DNA of 41,221 bases from positions 1 through 41,221 of the forward strand of contig CACGZX010000006.1 in the NCBI GenBank assembly GCA_902577625.1, in the 5' to 3' direction. Position numbers and translations under genes: made by a program. Of the stretch, positions 1 to 8,479 are shown piece after piece. Under the pieces are notes generated by a model. It saw only the letters and a program-made list of their open reading frames with translations. It made no database searches and was not told the DNA's origin. How positions within the stretch are numbered: position 1 is the stretch's first letter; the number at the start of each line of letters is the position of its first letter. This DNA comes from an uncultured Pelagibacteraceae bacterium (GTDB lineage: Bacteria; Pseudomonadota; Alphaproteobacteria; Pelagibacterales; Pelagibacteraceae).

Positions 1-446
1 ACAACTATACAAGTCGTCATAATACATTTATCCCAATACCTAGGACTTAAGAAGCCTAGAAAGAAAACACAGAAAGCAACCATTATTGTAGTCCCCATAT
101 TTCTTCCACTGGCAAAATATGCAAGAGCAATTACTGAAATCATTAGTAATGGCCACGGCAACCCAACCATAAAATTTTTCATATCTGTATAAAGACCTAG
201 TAAGAAATTATTAATTCCTTCAAAAAACATTCCATATTCTCTAATAAGTTTATCAAAACCTTCGTTTAAATAAGGCATCAATGGAAGATCTAGCCACTTA
301 GGCCAGTTACCCAACCAAGACAGATCTGTAAATAAAATTGAAACACTTTCGGGTCTATATTTTGAGCTTGTATATGCAATATAAACCATTGCAAAAAAAG
401 CCACTAAATACAACGAATATAAAATATGTTTTTTATATTTTCCCAT
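1..446 (-). CDS. proW: Glycine betaine/proline ABC transporter permease, 5' part only
   Basis: An open frame begins at the ATG at 446 and runs off the left edge, giving 148 codons of the N-terminus. An AAGGA Shine-Dalgarno sits about 5 bases upstream. Hydrophobic segments appear near residues 8-25, 95-113 and 118-135, separated by a soluble stretch. This fits the N-terminal part of a ProW/OpuAB-type permease, whose BPD_transp_1 domain would lie outside the window. The assignment rests largely on the position 62 bases downstream of a clear ProX/OpuAC binding protein on the same strand. A stem-loop separates the two genes. The ATPase (ProV) would be expected further left, which I infer from usual operon order. 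Confidence 0.7.
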   Translation of the reverse strand, partial: MGKYKKHILYSLYLVAFFAMVYIAYTSSKYRPESVSILFTDLSWLGNWPKWLDLPLMPYLNEGFDKLIREYGMFFEGINNFLLGLYTDMKNFMVGLPWPLLMISVIALAYFASGRNMGTTIMVAFCVFFLGFLSPRYWDKCIMTTCIV

Positions 447-464
447 TTATTCCTTTTTTAAAAA

Positions 465-488
465 CTAAGAGCCCTTTCGGGCTCTTAG
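465..488 (-). terminator. Stem-loop between proX and proW, likely leaky terminator
   Basis: A perfect 10-bp inverted repeat (arms CTAAGAGCCC and GGGCTCTTAG, 4-base loop) follows the proX stop. On the minus strand it is followed by TTTTT, so it resembles an intrinsic terminator. It lies inside the operon and would give partial termination or protect the 3' end of the proX message. Confidence 0.75.
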
Positions 489-508
489 AATTAATATTTA
501 TTTTAAAA

Positions 509-1534
509 TTAAAGAGTATCTTTAACTTTTGCCGCAACATCAGCTGGTACCCATTTTGTCCACATACCAGTGTTTGACAAGAAGTGTTTAGCTGTTGCTT
601 CCATGTCTCCACCTGATTCATCCATATAGAAAGCAAGTGATCTATTTACATCTGGTGTTGGTACAGAATAAGCTCTAATAAAATCTATAATTTTTTTATT
701 AGATTTTTTATTTGCAAATGTTGTTGACGCAGATTTTGTTAAAGCCATGTTAACGTAAGCGCTTGCACATGTATCTGTATATGCGTCAGGTCCATCAGCT
801 TTAATTTTTTCTACAACTGCCATCATTTTAGTCCAGCAAGCATTATCATAAGCAGGCTCTTCAAGTTGCACTAAGTCAACTTTTCCCATTAAGCCAGTCG
901 GTGTCCAGTAGTAAGAAAATACTGGTTTACCTTTTTTAAATGCTCCAGCAATTGCAGCATCTAAAGCTCCACCTGAACCTGGGTCAAAGTTTGTATAATA
1001 TTCATCTAAGCCATAAACTTTGTGTTTAACCATGTTAATAGTGTAACAAGTCCATCCTGAGATACAGCTTGTCATTCTACCTTTTCCTGGTGCTTCAGGG
1101 TCAGCAAACAATTTTGCTATATCTGGATTCTTCATATCCTCAACAGATTTCAAACCATACTTATCTGCAGTTGGTTTATCTACATAGAAACCTTGAGTAG
1201 AAGAAGGAGTATTAATCCCTAACTCAATAATTTTACCTGCTGCTACAGCTTCTTCATGCATCTGAACTATATTATCTCTCCAAACTTCAGTGATAATATC
1301 AAGTTGTTGATCATAATGTGCTGCCATTATCGGACTAGTACTACCTTTAGTCACTTCAACATCGCATCCATATCCGTTTTCAAGAATATAGCCTACGATA
1401 GCTGTGTGAACGTTAGCACTATCCCAGTCAAAATCTCCCAAATGCACTTTGCATTTAGCATTTGCACTTGTAGTAGCAAGTGATGTTACAGCAATAAATG
1501 CAATCGAAAGAAATATTTTTTTAAGAAATTTCAT
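509..1534 (-). CDS. proX: Glycine betaine-type ABC transporter substrate-binding protein
   Basis: A 341-aa exported binding protein of the OpuAC/ProX family, which captures quaternary amines such as glycine betaine, choline, carnitine or proline betaine in the periplasm. It has a lysine-containing signal peptide ending near ANA-KC (about residue 26). The early motif GDFDWDSANVHTAI and the aromatic-rich body with YYWTPTGLM are typical of the family. A strong GGAGGG Shine-Dalgarno precedes the ATG. The gene is first in a minus-strand operon with a permease, and a stem-loop follows it. The exact ligand cannot be read from sequence. The divergent gamma-butyrobetaine-dioxygenase-like gene makes a betaine or carnitine-like ligand plausible. 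Confidence 0.88.
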   Translation of the reverse strand: MKFLKKIFLSIAFIAVTSLATTSANAKCKVHLGDFDWDSANVHTAIVGYILENGYGCDVEVTKGSTSPIMAAHYDQQLDIITEVWRDNIVQMHEEAVAAGKIIELGINTPSSTQGFYVDKPTADKYGLKSVEDMKNPDIAKLFADPEAPGKGRMTSCISGWTCYTINMVKHKVYGLDEYYTNFDPGSGGALDAAIAGAFKKGKPVFSYYWTPTGLMGKVDLVQLEEPAYDNACWTKMMAVVEKIKADGPDAYTDTCASAYVNMALTKSASTTFANKKSNKKIIDFIRAYSVPTPDVNRSLAFYMDESGGDMEATAKHFLSNTGMWTKWVPADVAAKVKDTL

Positions 1535-1645
1535 GAATTCCCTCCATATTATTAGTTTAAACTGGCTGTATTAAAACTTGATACGCAATAAAATACAACC
1601 TTTAATGAGGTTAGCAGATGTTAATAAAGTGAGGAAAAAAGATCA

Positions 1646-1677
1646 TATAATGCATAAATTCAATTATAAATTGAATT
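1646..1677 (+). promoter_or_regulatory. Candidate promoter -10 box plus palindromic operator
   Basis: In the 176-base divergent gap, a consensus TATAAT (1646-1651) is followed by a perfect inverted repeat at 1657-1677 (arms AATTCAATT and AATTGAATT, 3-base spacer). The palindrome would cover the expected transcription start of the dioxygenase gene, as a repressor operator does. No good -35 box is evident. AT-rich palindromes arise by chance in such DNA, so support is modest. Confidence 0.35.
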
Positions 1678-1710
1678 GAAAACAAATTTAAATAAAATAA
1701 CAATTAATTT

Positions 1711-2844
1711 ATGGCAATAGAAATTTCTAAAGTTTCAAAAAATGGCTCAGCATTAAATGTAGAGTGGAGTGATGGAGAGAAAAGCAATTTTCACTTTATG
1801 TGGTTAAGAGACAACTGCCCAACAGCTCATGATAAAGATTCACGACACAGAATGTTTAATATACTTGAAGTTTCAACAAACATAGAGCCAAAAACATGTA
1901 AAATTAATAATGAAGGCAAGCTAGAAATTGAGTGGAGTGAAGGAAATCACGTAAGTTATTATGATCAAGAATGGTTAAGAAAAAATTGTTATACAATAAA
2001 TAATAATAAAAAATATAAATCTCCTTATAAATTATGGGACTGTTCTTTACAAAAAAATTTTGAGACTATCAAAATAGATCATGATGAAATTATTAATTCT
2101 AAAGAAGGTTTAATAAAATGGTTAGAACTTTTACATTACAAGGGAATTGCAATTGTTAAAAATGCTCCAACAGAGAAAGAATCTGCTTTTAAAGTTTTAA
2201 ACAGAATAAGTCATACAAGAGAAACTTTTTTTAAAACTCCTTTTGAAGTTGTAAATATTCCAAAACCGAATAACTCAGCTTACACAGCTCACGCTTTAAG
2301 GAATCATATGGATTTACCTTGGTTTGAAAATCCTCCGGGTTATCAATTTCTTCATTGTTTAATTAATTCTGCAAAAGGAGGAGATTCTTCAGCAATAGAT
2401 GCTTTTGCGGTAGCAGATTATTTAAGAAATAATGAAAAAGAAATATTTGAAACATTGGTGAATATACCTCTTAAATTTAAAGATAAAGATTACACACAAG
2501 AAGCCCATAGAAGTTTTTATGCTCCAGCAATTTCTTTAACTAAAGATGGTGATTATAACGATATAAGATTTAGTGTAGCAACTATGGATGCCTTAGATTG
2601 TCATCCAGATGTTATGGATAAAGTTTACAAAGCTCACCATAGATTTGGAAATCTTTTACACGATGATAAGTTTCAAATAAATTTTAGGCTGGAGCCTGGC
2701 GATATTTTTTCATTTAATAATAGAAGAGTTTTACACGGAAGAACAGAATTTGATCCAAATTCAGGTCATAGGCATCTCCAAGGTTATTATATGGATCGTG
2801 ATGAAATAATAGGAAGATTAAGTTATTTAAAAAATAATTTATAA
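1711..2844 (+). CDS. Gamma-butyrobetaine dioxygenase-like Fe(II)/2-oxoglutarate oxygenase
   Basis: A 377-aa protein with the two-domain layout of gamma-butyrobetaine/trimethyllysine dioxygenases: an N-terminal DUF971-type domain (about 1-100, with WLRDNCP at 31-37) and a C-terminal TauD-like double-stranded beta-helix. The iron site is visible as H199-x-D201 and distal H342, with arginines nearby (R344, R354) for 2-oxoglutarate. Family members hydroxylate gamma-butyrobetaine to carnitine or related trimethylammonium acids. The zinc site of the N-domain looks altered: C36 and H80 are present, but the other cysteines of animal enzymes are replaced (CPTAH). It is divergent from proX, which suggests the substrate is a betaine. 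Its stop codon overlaps that of the convergent gene. The precise substrate is an inference. Confidence 0.8.
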   Translation: MAIEISKVSKNGSALNVEWSDGEKSNFHFMWLRDNCPTAHDKDSRHRMFNILEVSTNIEPKTCKINNEGKLEIEWSEGNHVSYYDQEWLRKNCYTINNNKKYKSPYKLWDCSLQKNFETIKIDHDEIINSKEGLIKWLELLHYKGIAIVKNAPTEKESAFKVLNRISHTRETFFKTPFEVVNIPKPNNSAYTAHALRNHMDLPWFENPPGYQFLHCLINSAKGGDSSAIDAFAVADYLRNNEKEIFETLVNIPLKFKDKDYTQEAHRSFYAPAISLTKDGDYNDIRFSVATMDALDCHPDVMDKVYKAHHRFGNLLHDDKFQINFRLEPGDIFSFNNRRVLHGRTEFDPNSGHRHLQGYYMDRDEIIGRLSYLKNNL

Positions 2845-3486
2845 ATTTTCAAATATTAAATTATTCTTTTTATTATATTTATTAAATTCTGATTTAGTTT
2901 TGATCGTATAGTAGTATTTTTTAATTTTTAAATTTTGAATATTTTTATTTTTTAAAAAGGACTTATCTAAAATTAAATAGTCAATTTGTTTGTTGCTTGA
3001 TTTTTTAATCACCATTTTGACACTAGTAGAATTTGAAAAAGACAAACCTACCTTTGTATTACTTTTCATTTTAAGTAAATTATAAATATTTTTATGTTTA
3101 AAAGAAATAAATACACATTTTGTATAATATGATGTTTCTTTCAATAATTTTTGTAAAAGTTTTTTTGAGAAAGCTGGTTTTAATTCAATAAATAAAGGGT
3201 ACTTATTTTTTGAAGTTTTTAGCAAATCTTTTAATAGTGGAATTGTCTTTTTATTTTTAGAACTTATTTCTTTAATTTTAGAATAATTTAAATTCTTTAC
3301 GCTAACATTTTTTCTAAAAATTCTATTTAAAGTAAAGTCATGAAAGCAAATAAATTTATTATCTTTTGTTGCATGAATGTCAGTTTCAATTCCATATCCT
3401 TTTTTAAACGATTGCTTAAATGATTTAAGAAGGTTTTCTTTATAATTTTTATTTACAATACCTCTGTGAATTAACAGATCTGTCAT
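2839..3486 (-). CDS. Glycerophosphodiester phosphodiesterase family protein
   Basis: A 215-aa GDPD-family TIM-barrel enzyme, expected to hydrolyse glycerophosphodiesters (for example glycerophosphocholine) to glycerol-3-phosphate and an alcohol. The N-terminal catalytic signature is visible: H7-R8-G9, E34-x-D36 and H49-D50, plus an FIEL segment matching the second metal-binding glutamate. No signal peptide is seen, so it should be cytoplasmic. The C-terminus is short and lysine/asparagine-rich and lacks the usual GITDxP-like ending, so the last strand may be degenerate. It lies 8 bases after the aldehyde dehydrogenase gene, as the last gene of a three-gene minus-strand operon. Its stop codon shares TTATAA with the convergent dioxygenase. 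Confidence 0.82.
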   Translation of the reverse strand: MTDLLIHRGIVNKNYKENLLKSFKQSFKKGYGIETDIHATKDNKFICFHDFTLNRIFRKNVSVKNLNYSKIKEISSKNKKTIPLLKDLLKTSKNKYPLFIELKPAFSKKLLQKLLKETSYYTKCVFISFKHKNIYNLLKMKSNTKVGLSFSNSTSVKMVIKKSSNKQIDYLILDKSFLKNKNIQNLKIKKYYYTIKTKSEFNKYNKKNNLIFENL

Positions 3487-3494
3487 TTAAAATT

Positions 3495-4925
3495 TTATTT
3501 CCAGCCGGTAATTGTTTTTACCTCTAGATATTCTTCTAATCCCCAAGAACCACCTTCGCGTCCATTTCCAGATTGCTTGTATCCACCAAAAGGAGTTCCA
3601 GAGTCTGGAGAATTTCCATTAATATAAACGATCCCAGATCTAAGTTTTTTAGATACTCTTTTTGCCTTTTCTTTATCTTCAGTTTGAAGGTAATTTCCAA
3701 GGCCGTATTCTGTATCATTGGTAACGCTAATTGCTTCTTCTTCCGTTTCAAAAGGTATAATAGAGAGAACTGGTCCAAAAATTTCTTTTTTTGCTATCTG
3801 CATATCATTTGTAACATCAGTAAATATGGTTGGTTTAATAAAATATCCTTTATTTAAACCATTAGGCATTTCAGGACCTCCTGCAGCTAATGTTGCACCT
3901 TCATTAATTCCATCTTTTATTAAGTTAATAATTTTATCGTATTGAACTTTTGAAACTACTGGACCTATATGATCTCCTTTTTTTGATGCTATATCTACTT
4001 TAATTTTATTGGCTTCATCCACCGCTTCACTTATAGCTCTTTTGTATATAGATTTTTCCACAAGCATTCTTGTTGGGGCATCACAAGATTGTCCGGAATT
4101 GCTCATTACATTTTTTATTCCATCTCTAACTGCGTTAGGGTACGAGTCTGCAAATACAATATTTCCACCTTTACCACCTAGTTCTAAACAAACTCTCTTA
4201 ATTGTTTCAGCTGCATTTTTTGTAATTAGTTTCCCTGCTCTTGTTGATCCAGTAAAAGAAATCATATCAATATCAGGATGACCAGATATATATGTTCCAA
4301 CTCCAGCTCCATCTCCATTTACTAGATTAAAAACTCCAGGTGGAAAACCAGCTTCATGAATCATTTCAGCAAATAACATTGCTGATACGGGAGCTATTTC
4401 TGAAGGCTTAAGTATCATTGTGCAGCCAGTTGCTAAAGCAGGTATTACTTTAAGTGCAATTTGGTTTATTGGCCAGTTCCAAGGAGTAATTAATCCACAA
4501 ACTCCAATAGGTTCATAAAATATTTGATTATTTGATTTTGATTCAAATTGTTCATCAAATTTAAAATTTTTAAGCCTTATAATAAAATCTTCCAAGTGTG
4601 CTTGACCGGATGCATTTTGAACATTAGAAGACCAATCCATTGGAGCTCCCATTTCTTTAGAAATTGCTTCAGTCATTTCACTAAATCTTTTTTTATAAAC
4701 TGATAATAAATTCTCTAATAATTTAATTCTTTCTTCCTTAGTGGTTTCTTTCCAAGATTCAAAAGCCTCTTTTGAGACTTTAACAGCTAAGTCAACATCA
4801 GCTTTAGACCCCAAAGATATTATCGCAAATGTTTCTTCATTTGATGGATTAATTACTTCAAAATCATTTTTTTTTGAAGGCTCTATCCATTCACCGTTAA
4901 TATAAAATTTTCTTTTATCTAACAT
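3495..4925 (-). CDS. NAD(P)-dependent aldehyde dehydrogenase
   Basis: A 476-aa cytoplasmic aldehyde dehydrogenase of normal family length. It oxidises an aldehyde to the acid with NAD(P)+. The full active site is present: N150 in TPWNWP, E248 in LELGGKGG and nucleophile C281 in NSGQSC, with the EIFGPVL motif toward the C-terminus. It starts 2 bases after the stop of the 3-hydroxyisobutyrate-dehydrogenase-like gene, implying translational coupling. It is clearly paralogous to the aldehyde dehydrogenase at 21680, sharing start, length and long identical blocks. Its substrate is not readable. Betaine aldehyde, an aminoaldehyde or a semialdehyde are candidates from context. Confidence 0.92.
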   Translation of the reverse strand: MLDKRKFYINGEWIEPSKKNDFEVINPSNEETFAIISLGSKADVDLAVKVSKEAFESWKETTKEERIKLLENLLSVYKKRFSEMTEAISKEMGAPMDWSSNVQNASGQAHLEDFIIRLKNFKFDEQFESKSNNQIFYEPIGVCGLITPWNWPINQIALKVIPALATGCTMILKPSEIAPVSAMLFAEMIHEAGFPPGVFNLVNGDGAGVGTYISGHPDIDMISFTGSTRAGKLITKNAAETIKRVCLELGGKGGNIVFADSYPNAVRDGIKNVMSNSGQSCDAPTRMLVEKSIYKRAISEAVDEANKIKVDIASKKGDHIGPVVSKVQYDKIINLIKDGINEGATLAAGGPEMPNGLNKGYFIKPTIFTDVTNDMQIAKKEIFGPVLSIIPFETEEEAISVTNDTEYGLGNYLQTEDKEKAKRVSKKLRSGIVYINGNSPDSGTPFGGYKQSGNGREGGSWGLEEYLEVKTITGWK

Positions 4926-4927
4926 TT

Positions 4928-5869
4928 TTATATCTCATATCCTTTTTCTTCAGGCTCATTATCAATTAATTCCTCTGGAAAACCTAAAGCTCTAAAGTTT
5001 ATATTATACTTTTCTTCAAGTCTTTTTACCACCATAGATGACCAGGCTCTTGATCCAAACTTTTTTTCAGCTTCTTTAAATATATTTAATACAAATGGTG
5101 ATATTTCTAATTCTGTATTTAGTTTTTTGGAAAGTTGATCAAAAAGATTCATATCTTTCTTTACTAAGTCCATAGTAAAATTAATGTTATATGAACCGTT
5201 TAAAATTACCTGACTTTCAGTTTCATGTACAAAAGAATTTCCAGATGAAGCAGCTATTCCTTTATAGGTTTTTTTAAGATCTAAATTAGATTTTTTTGCA
5301 ACAGTCCATGCTTCTCCTAGCGCAGCTAAATGAACAGAGGCTAAATAATTAGTAATCACTTTTAAAACAGATGCAGTTCCAAGCTCTCCTGTATGTAAAA
5401 TTTTTCTTCCCATAATGCTTAAAACTGGCAATATTTTTTCAAAACTATTTCTTTCACCTCCAACAAAAATAGCAATATTTCCAGTTGCAGCTCTATGACA
5501 TCCGCCACTAACTGGCCCATCCATTGGAATAGCTTTTTTATCCATAACAAGTTTACCTAATCTCTTAACTTCAGACTCATCTGTTGTACTCATTTCTAAC
5601 CATATTTTATTTTTTGAAAGCCCATTAATAATTCCGTCATCAGATTCCATAACTTCCGCACATATTTCAGGAGATGGAAGGCAGGTAATAATTAAATCTG
5701 TTTGTTCAGCTAGCTCTTTAGCACTTTTAGAAACTTTTGCTCCTTTACTTTTAAAATCATTTGTAAGGTTTTTTTCTACGTCTCGTACTGTTAAATCGAA
5801 TTTATTTCTTAACAAGCTGTTTGCCAATTTGCCCCCAACATTTCCAAGTCCTATAAATCCTATTTTCAT
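4928..5869 (-). CDS. 3-hydroxyisobutyrate dehydrogenase-family NAD(P) oxidoreductase
   Basis: A 313-aa beta-hydroxyacid dehydrogenase of the 3-hydroxyisobutyrate/tartronate-semialdehyde/6-phosphogluconate group. The N-terminal Rossmann motif GFIGLGNVGG (4-13), the substrate-binding loop DGPVSGG and the catalytic lysine context LKVITNYL are all present. It should interconvert a beta-hydroxy acid and its semialdehyde in the cytoplasm. AAGG precedes the start, which is 57 bases from the divergent EutA-like start. It heads an operon with an aldehyde dehydrogenase that could oxidise its semialdehyde product. The C-terminal tail of about 20 residues is acidic. The true substrate is unknown. Confidence 0.85.
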   Translation of the reverse strand: MKIGFIGLGNVGGKLANSLLRNKFDLTVRDVEKNLTNDFKSKGAKVSKSAKELAEQTDLIITCLPSPEICAEVMESDDGIINGLSKNKIWLEMSTTDESEVKRLGKLVMDKKAIPMDGPVSGGCHRAATGNIAIFVGGERNSFEKILPVLSIMGRKILHTGELGTASVLKVITNYLASVHLAALGEAWTVAKKSNLDLKKTYKGIAASSGNSFVHETESQVILNGSYNINFTMDLVKKDMNLFDQLSKKLNTELEISPFVLNIFKEAEKKFGSRAWSSMVVKRLEEKYNINFRALGFPEELIDNEPEEKGYEI

Positions 5870-5926
5870 AACAACCTTTTAATTATAGTGAATATTAAAT
5901 GCTTTATGATATATTTTTTTTTGAAA

Positions 5927-6673
5927 ATGTATTCAATAAAAATAGAACCAAAATACAACAAGTATCAAAATCCGAAAATCGGGTTAATTGCACTTGCAAG
6001 TGATTACATGATTGAAAAAGACTTTATTAATGTAATTAAAGATAAAAAAATAGACTTTTTTGTTAATAGAATTGAATGTTTTAATCCTTTAACCAGTGAG
6101 AATTTAATAAAAATGTCTGAAAAAATTACAGAAGTTACAAAAGATATTCTGCCAAATGAAAAAATTGATTGTGTAGTTTATGGCTGTACCTCAGGAACCA
6201 TTGCTGCTGGTTATCAATCTATAGAGAAAAAAATAAAGAAAGCAAAACCTGAAGCCGAAGTTACAACTCCAAGCACATCATCTATTAAAGCTCTTAAAAA
6301 GTTAAATCTAAATAAAATTGCAATTTTTACCCCCTATCCTAAAAAATTAAATGACGAAGTGATAGATTTTTTTGAAAAAGAAAATTTTCAAATTACATCA
6401 AACTCTTATTTTGATATTGCTTCTGATATTGATATTGGCAAAGTAGATGCTAATTATTTATATGATGTTTTGTCAAAAATGGATTTAAAAGGAGCAGATG
6501 CATTATTTATTTCGTGCACAGCTTTGCCAGCTTTGTCCATAATAGATAAACTTGAAAAAAAATTGGGCAAAATCGTTTTATCAAGCAATCAAACATTAAT
6601 ATGGGATACTTTAGAAAAAATAGGTGAAAATAATTCAATAAACGGCTTTGGAAAATTATTTTCAAATAATTAG
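5927..6673 (+). CDS. eutA: EutA-like protein, Asp/Glu racemase-maleate isomerase superfamily
   Basis: A 248-aa protein of the arylmalonate decarboxylase/maleate isomerase/Asp-Glu racemase superfamily. Both active-site cysteines are visible: C87 in YGCTSGT and C197 in ISCTALPA. The GCTSGT form plus a directly adjacent ectoine hydrolase point to EutA of (hydroxy)ectoine utilisation operons, where it is thought to act with EutB and EutC on hydroxyectoine; neither partner is next to it. A GTG at 5888 would add 13 hydrophobic residues, but homology begins after the ATG at 5927, so I take that start. It ends 2 bases before doeA. A different substrate for this isomerase-like fold remains possible. 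Confidence 0.75.
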   Translation: MYSIKIEPKYNKYQNPKIGLIALASDYMIEKDFINVIKDKKIDFFVNRIECFNPLTSENLIKMSEKITEVTKDILPNEKIDCVVYGCTSGTIAAGYQSIEKKIKKAKPEAEVTTPSTSSIKALKKLNLNKIAIFTPYPKKLNDEVIDFFEKENFQITSNSYFDIASDIDIGKVDANYLYDVLSKMDLKGADALFISCTALPALSIIDKLEKKLGKIVLSSNQTLIWDTLEKIGENNSINGFGKLFSNN

Positions 6674-6675
6674 AA

Positions 6676-7845
6676 ATGTTATTTACAAAAGAAGAATACA
6701 AAGAAAGACTTAAAAAAGTTCAAAAATCAATGCAAGAAAAAGGCATTGAACTATTAATTTCTCAAGATACTAACAATATGAATTATCTTACGGGATATGA
6801 TGCTTGGTCATTTTACTATGCGCAATGTGTAATAGTTCATGTTAATGCAGAAGAACCTTTGTGTTTTGTAAGAGCACAGGATGCAGGTGGAGCCTATATA
6901 AAAACTTATTTAAAAGATGAAAATATTATTGTTTATGATGAAAAATATATCCATGTTTGGCCAATACATCCGTACGATAGATTAGTAGAAATTATAAAAG
7001 AAAGAAAATGGGAGAACCTAAGTATAGGCGTAGAGATGGATAGCCATTATTTTACTGCTTATTCACATGAAAAATTAAAAAATGGTTTGCCTAATGCCAA
7101 AATTAGAGATTGTGAGAGATTAGTTAACTGGGTGAGATTAGTTAAATCTGATGAAGAGATTAAGTATATGAAAATAGCATCTCAAATTACTCAACTAGGA
7201 ATGAAAACTGCATTTGAAGCAATTAACCCTGGAGTTAGACAATGTGATGCCGTTGCAAAAATATATTCAACATTAATAAGCGGAACCAAAGAACATGGCG
7301 GAGATTATTCGTCAATTGTACCATTGATACCAACAGGCAAAGGAACATCTGCCTCTCACTTATCTTGGACAGATGATAAATTTGTTGAAGGAGAAGCATC
7401 AATAATTGAAATTTCTGGAGTATATAAAAAATATCATTGCCCCATGGCAAGAACAGTATTGTTGGGGAAACCTGATCAAAAAAAAATAGATACAATGAAA
7501 AGAACAAGAGAAGCACTGCAAGCAGGTATTGATGTGACAAAACCTGGAAATACTGCAGACGACGTAGCCCAAGCATTTTGGAAAGTTTTGGATAAATATG
7601 GAATAGAAAAAAAATCTAGAACAGGTTATTCAATAGGAATAGGCTATCCACCAGATTGGGGCGAGCATACACTTAACATTCAAAAAGGAGACAAAACTGT
7701 TTTACAAAAAAACGTTTGTTTTCATATGATTGCAGTAATGCAGTTTGGAGAATGGGGTGTTGAAAGTAGCGAGTCAATTAGAGTTTCAGAAAATGGAGCT
7801 GAGAATTTTTATAAATTTCCTGGTGAGTTACATATCAAAGGGTAA
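6676..7845 (+). CDS. doeA: Ectoine hydrolase (M24 creatinase/aminopeptidase fold)
   Basis: A 389-aa pita-bread-fold (peptidase M24/creatinase) protein with an N-terminal creatinase domain (about 1-150) and a C-terminal M24 domain. Family-specific landmarks of ectoine hydrolase DoeA/EutD run along the chain: NYLTGYDAWSFY, the RAQDAGGA segment, GVEMDSHYF, HGGDYSSIVPL, YHCPMARTV and RTGYSIGIGYPPDWGE. It opens the ectoine ring to N-acetyl-2,4-diaminobutyrate in the cytoplasm, the first step in ectoine use as carbon and nitrogen source. It is coupled to eutA 2 bases upstream, and its TAA overlaps the next ATG (TAATG). The usual next enzyme, the DoeB/EutE deacetylase, is not seen in the window. Confidence 0.9.
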   Translation: MLFTKEEYKERLKKVQKSMQEKGIELLISQDTNNMNYLTGYDAWSFYYAQCVIVHVNAEEPLCFVRAQDAGGAYIKTYLKDENIIVYDEKYIHVWPIHPYDRLVEIIKERKWENLSIGVEMDSHYFTAYSHEKLKNGLPNAKIRDCERLVNWVRLVKSDEEIKYMKIASQITQLGMKTAFEAINPGVRQCDAVAKIYSTLISGTKEHGGDYSSIVPLIPTGKGTSASHLSWTDDKFVEGEASIIEISGVYKKYHCPMARTVLLGKPDQKKIDTMKRTREALQAGIDVTKPGNTADDVAQAFWKVLDKYGIEKKSRTGYSIGIGYPPDWGEHTLNIQKGDKTVLQKNVCFHMIAVMQFGEWGVESSESIRVSENGAENFYKFPGELHIKG

Positions 7846-8471
7846 TGAAAAAAATTTTAGGGATCGTGTTTCTGGTTTTTTTGTTAAGTACAAACGCTCA
7901 TTCAGATAATATTAAAGATTTTAAGATTGAAAACATAAGTATTGGAAACAGTGCTTTGGATTTTTTTAATGAGACTGAACTAGAGAATGGCGAACTTGAT
8001 TGGCATAATTATAGTTATAAAGAGTATTCAACTTCACTTTTATCGGGTAAAGGAATTTATGATTGGTTTAAAATTAGTTATAAAAGTGATGATGATAATT
8101 TTATAATCGAAGGAATAGTTGGAATAGTTGTAAAAAAAAAATATGAAGATATTCAGTGTAACAATGAGCTAGATAATGCTGCATTAAATATATTGGAATT
8201 ATATAAAAATATTAAGCAAAGAAAAAAAAAATCATATAAAGTTGCTTACAATCCAAGAAAAATTTTCCAAGAACCAAGTCAATCGGGAAAAAGTATAGCA
8301 ACTAGTATTTCTTTTGATTTTAAAGATGGAGGAAAAATAATTTTGTCATGTTACGATATGGATAAAGCAACAAATCAAATTGATTCACCAATAAAAGATA
8401 TTAATCAATTTGATACATTCAGAATTGATATTAGAAGCAAAATTCTTCTAAATTATTTAGAAAAAGTTTGA
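7845..8471 (+). CDS. Exported protein of unknown function
   Basis: A 208-aa protein I do not recognise. It begins with a clear signal peptide (MKKILGIVFLVFLLSTNAHS, cleavage around residue 20) and has no later membrane segment, so it should be periplasmic. The body is acidic and lysine-rich, with one pair of cysteines (near ...QCNNEL and ILSCYDMD) that could form a disulfide. Its ATG overlaps the doeA stop by one base. It could be translated from the doeA message, but nothing in the sequence ties it to ectoine metabolism. Confidence 0.8.
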   Translation: MKKILGIVFLVFLLSTNAHSDNIKDFKIENISIGNSALDFFNETELENGELDWHNYSYKEYSTSLLSGKGIYDWFKISYKSDDDNFIIEGIVGIVVKKKYEDIQCNNELDNAALNILELYKNIKQRKKKSYKVAYNPRKIFQEPSQSGKSIATSISFDFKDGGKIILSCYDMDKATNQIDSPIKDINQFDTFRIDIRSKILLNYLEKV

Positions 8472-8479
8472 GAAAAATT

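Noticed and set aside
1256..1483. 75-aa plus-strand frame inside proX
   Set aside because: It is antisense to a well-supported gene and has no ribosome site or recognisable protein features.
5888..5926. GTG start giving a 13-residue extension on the EutA-like protein
   Set aside because: The added residues are unlike the family N-terminus, and the ATG at 5927 fits better.
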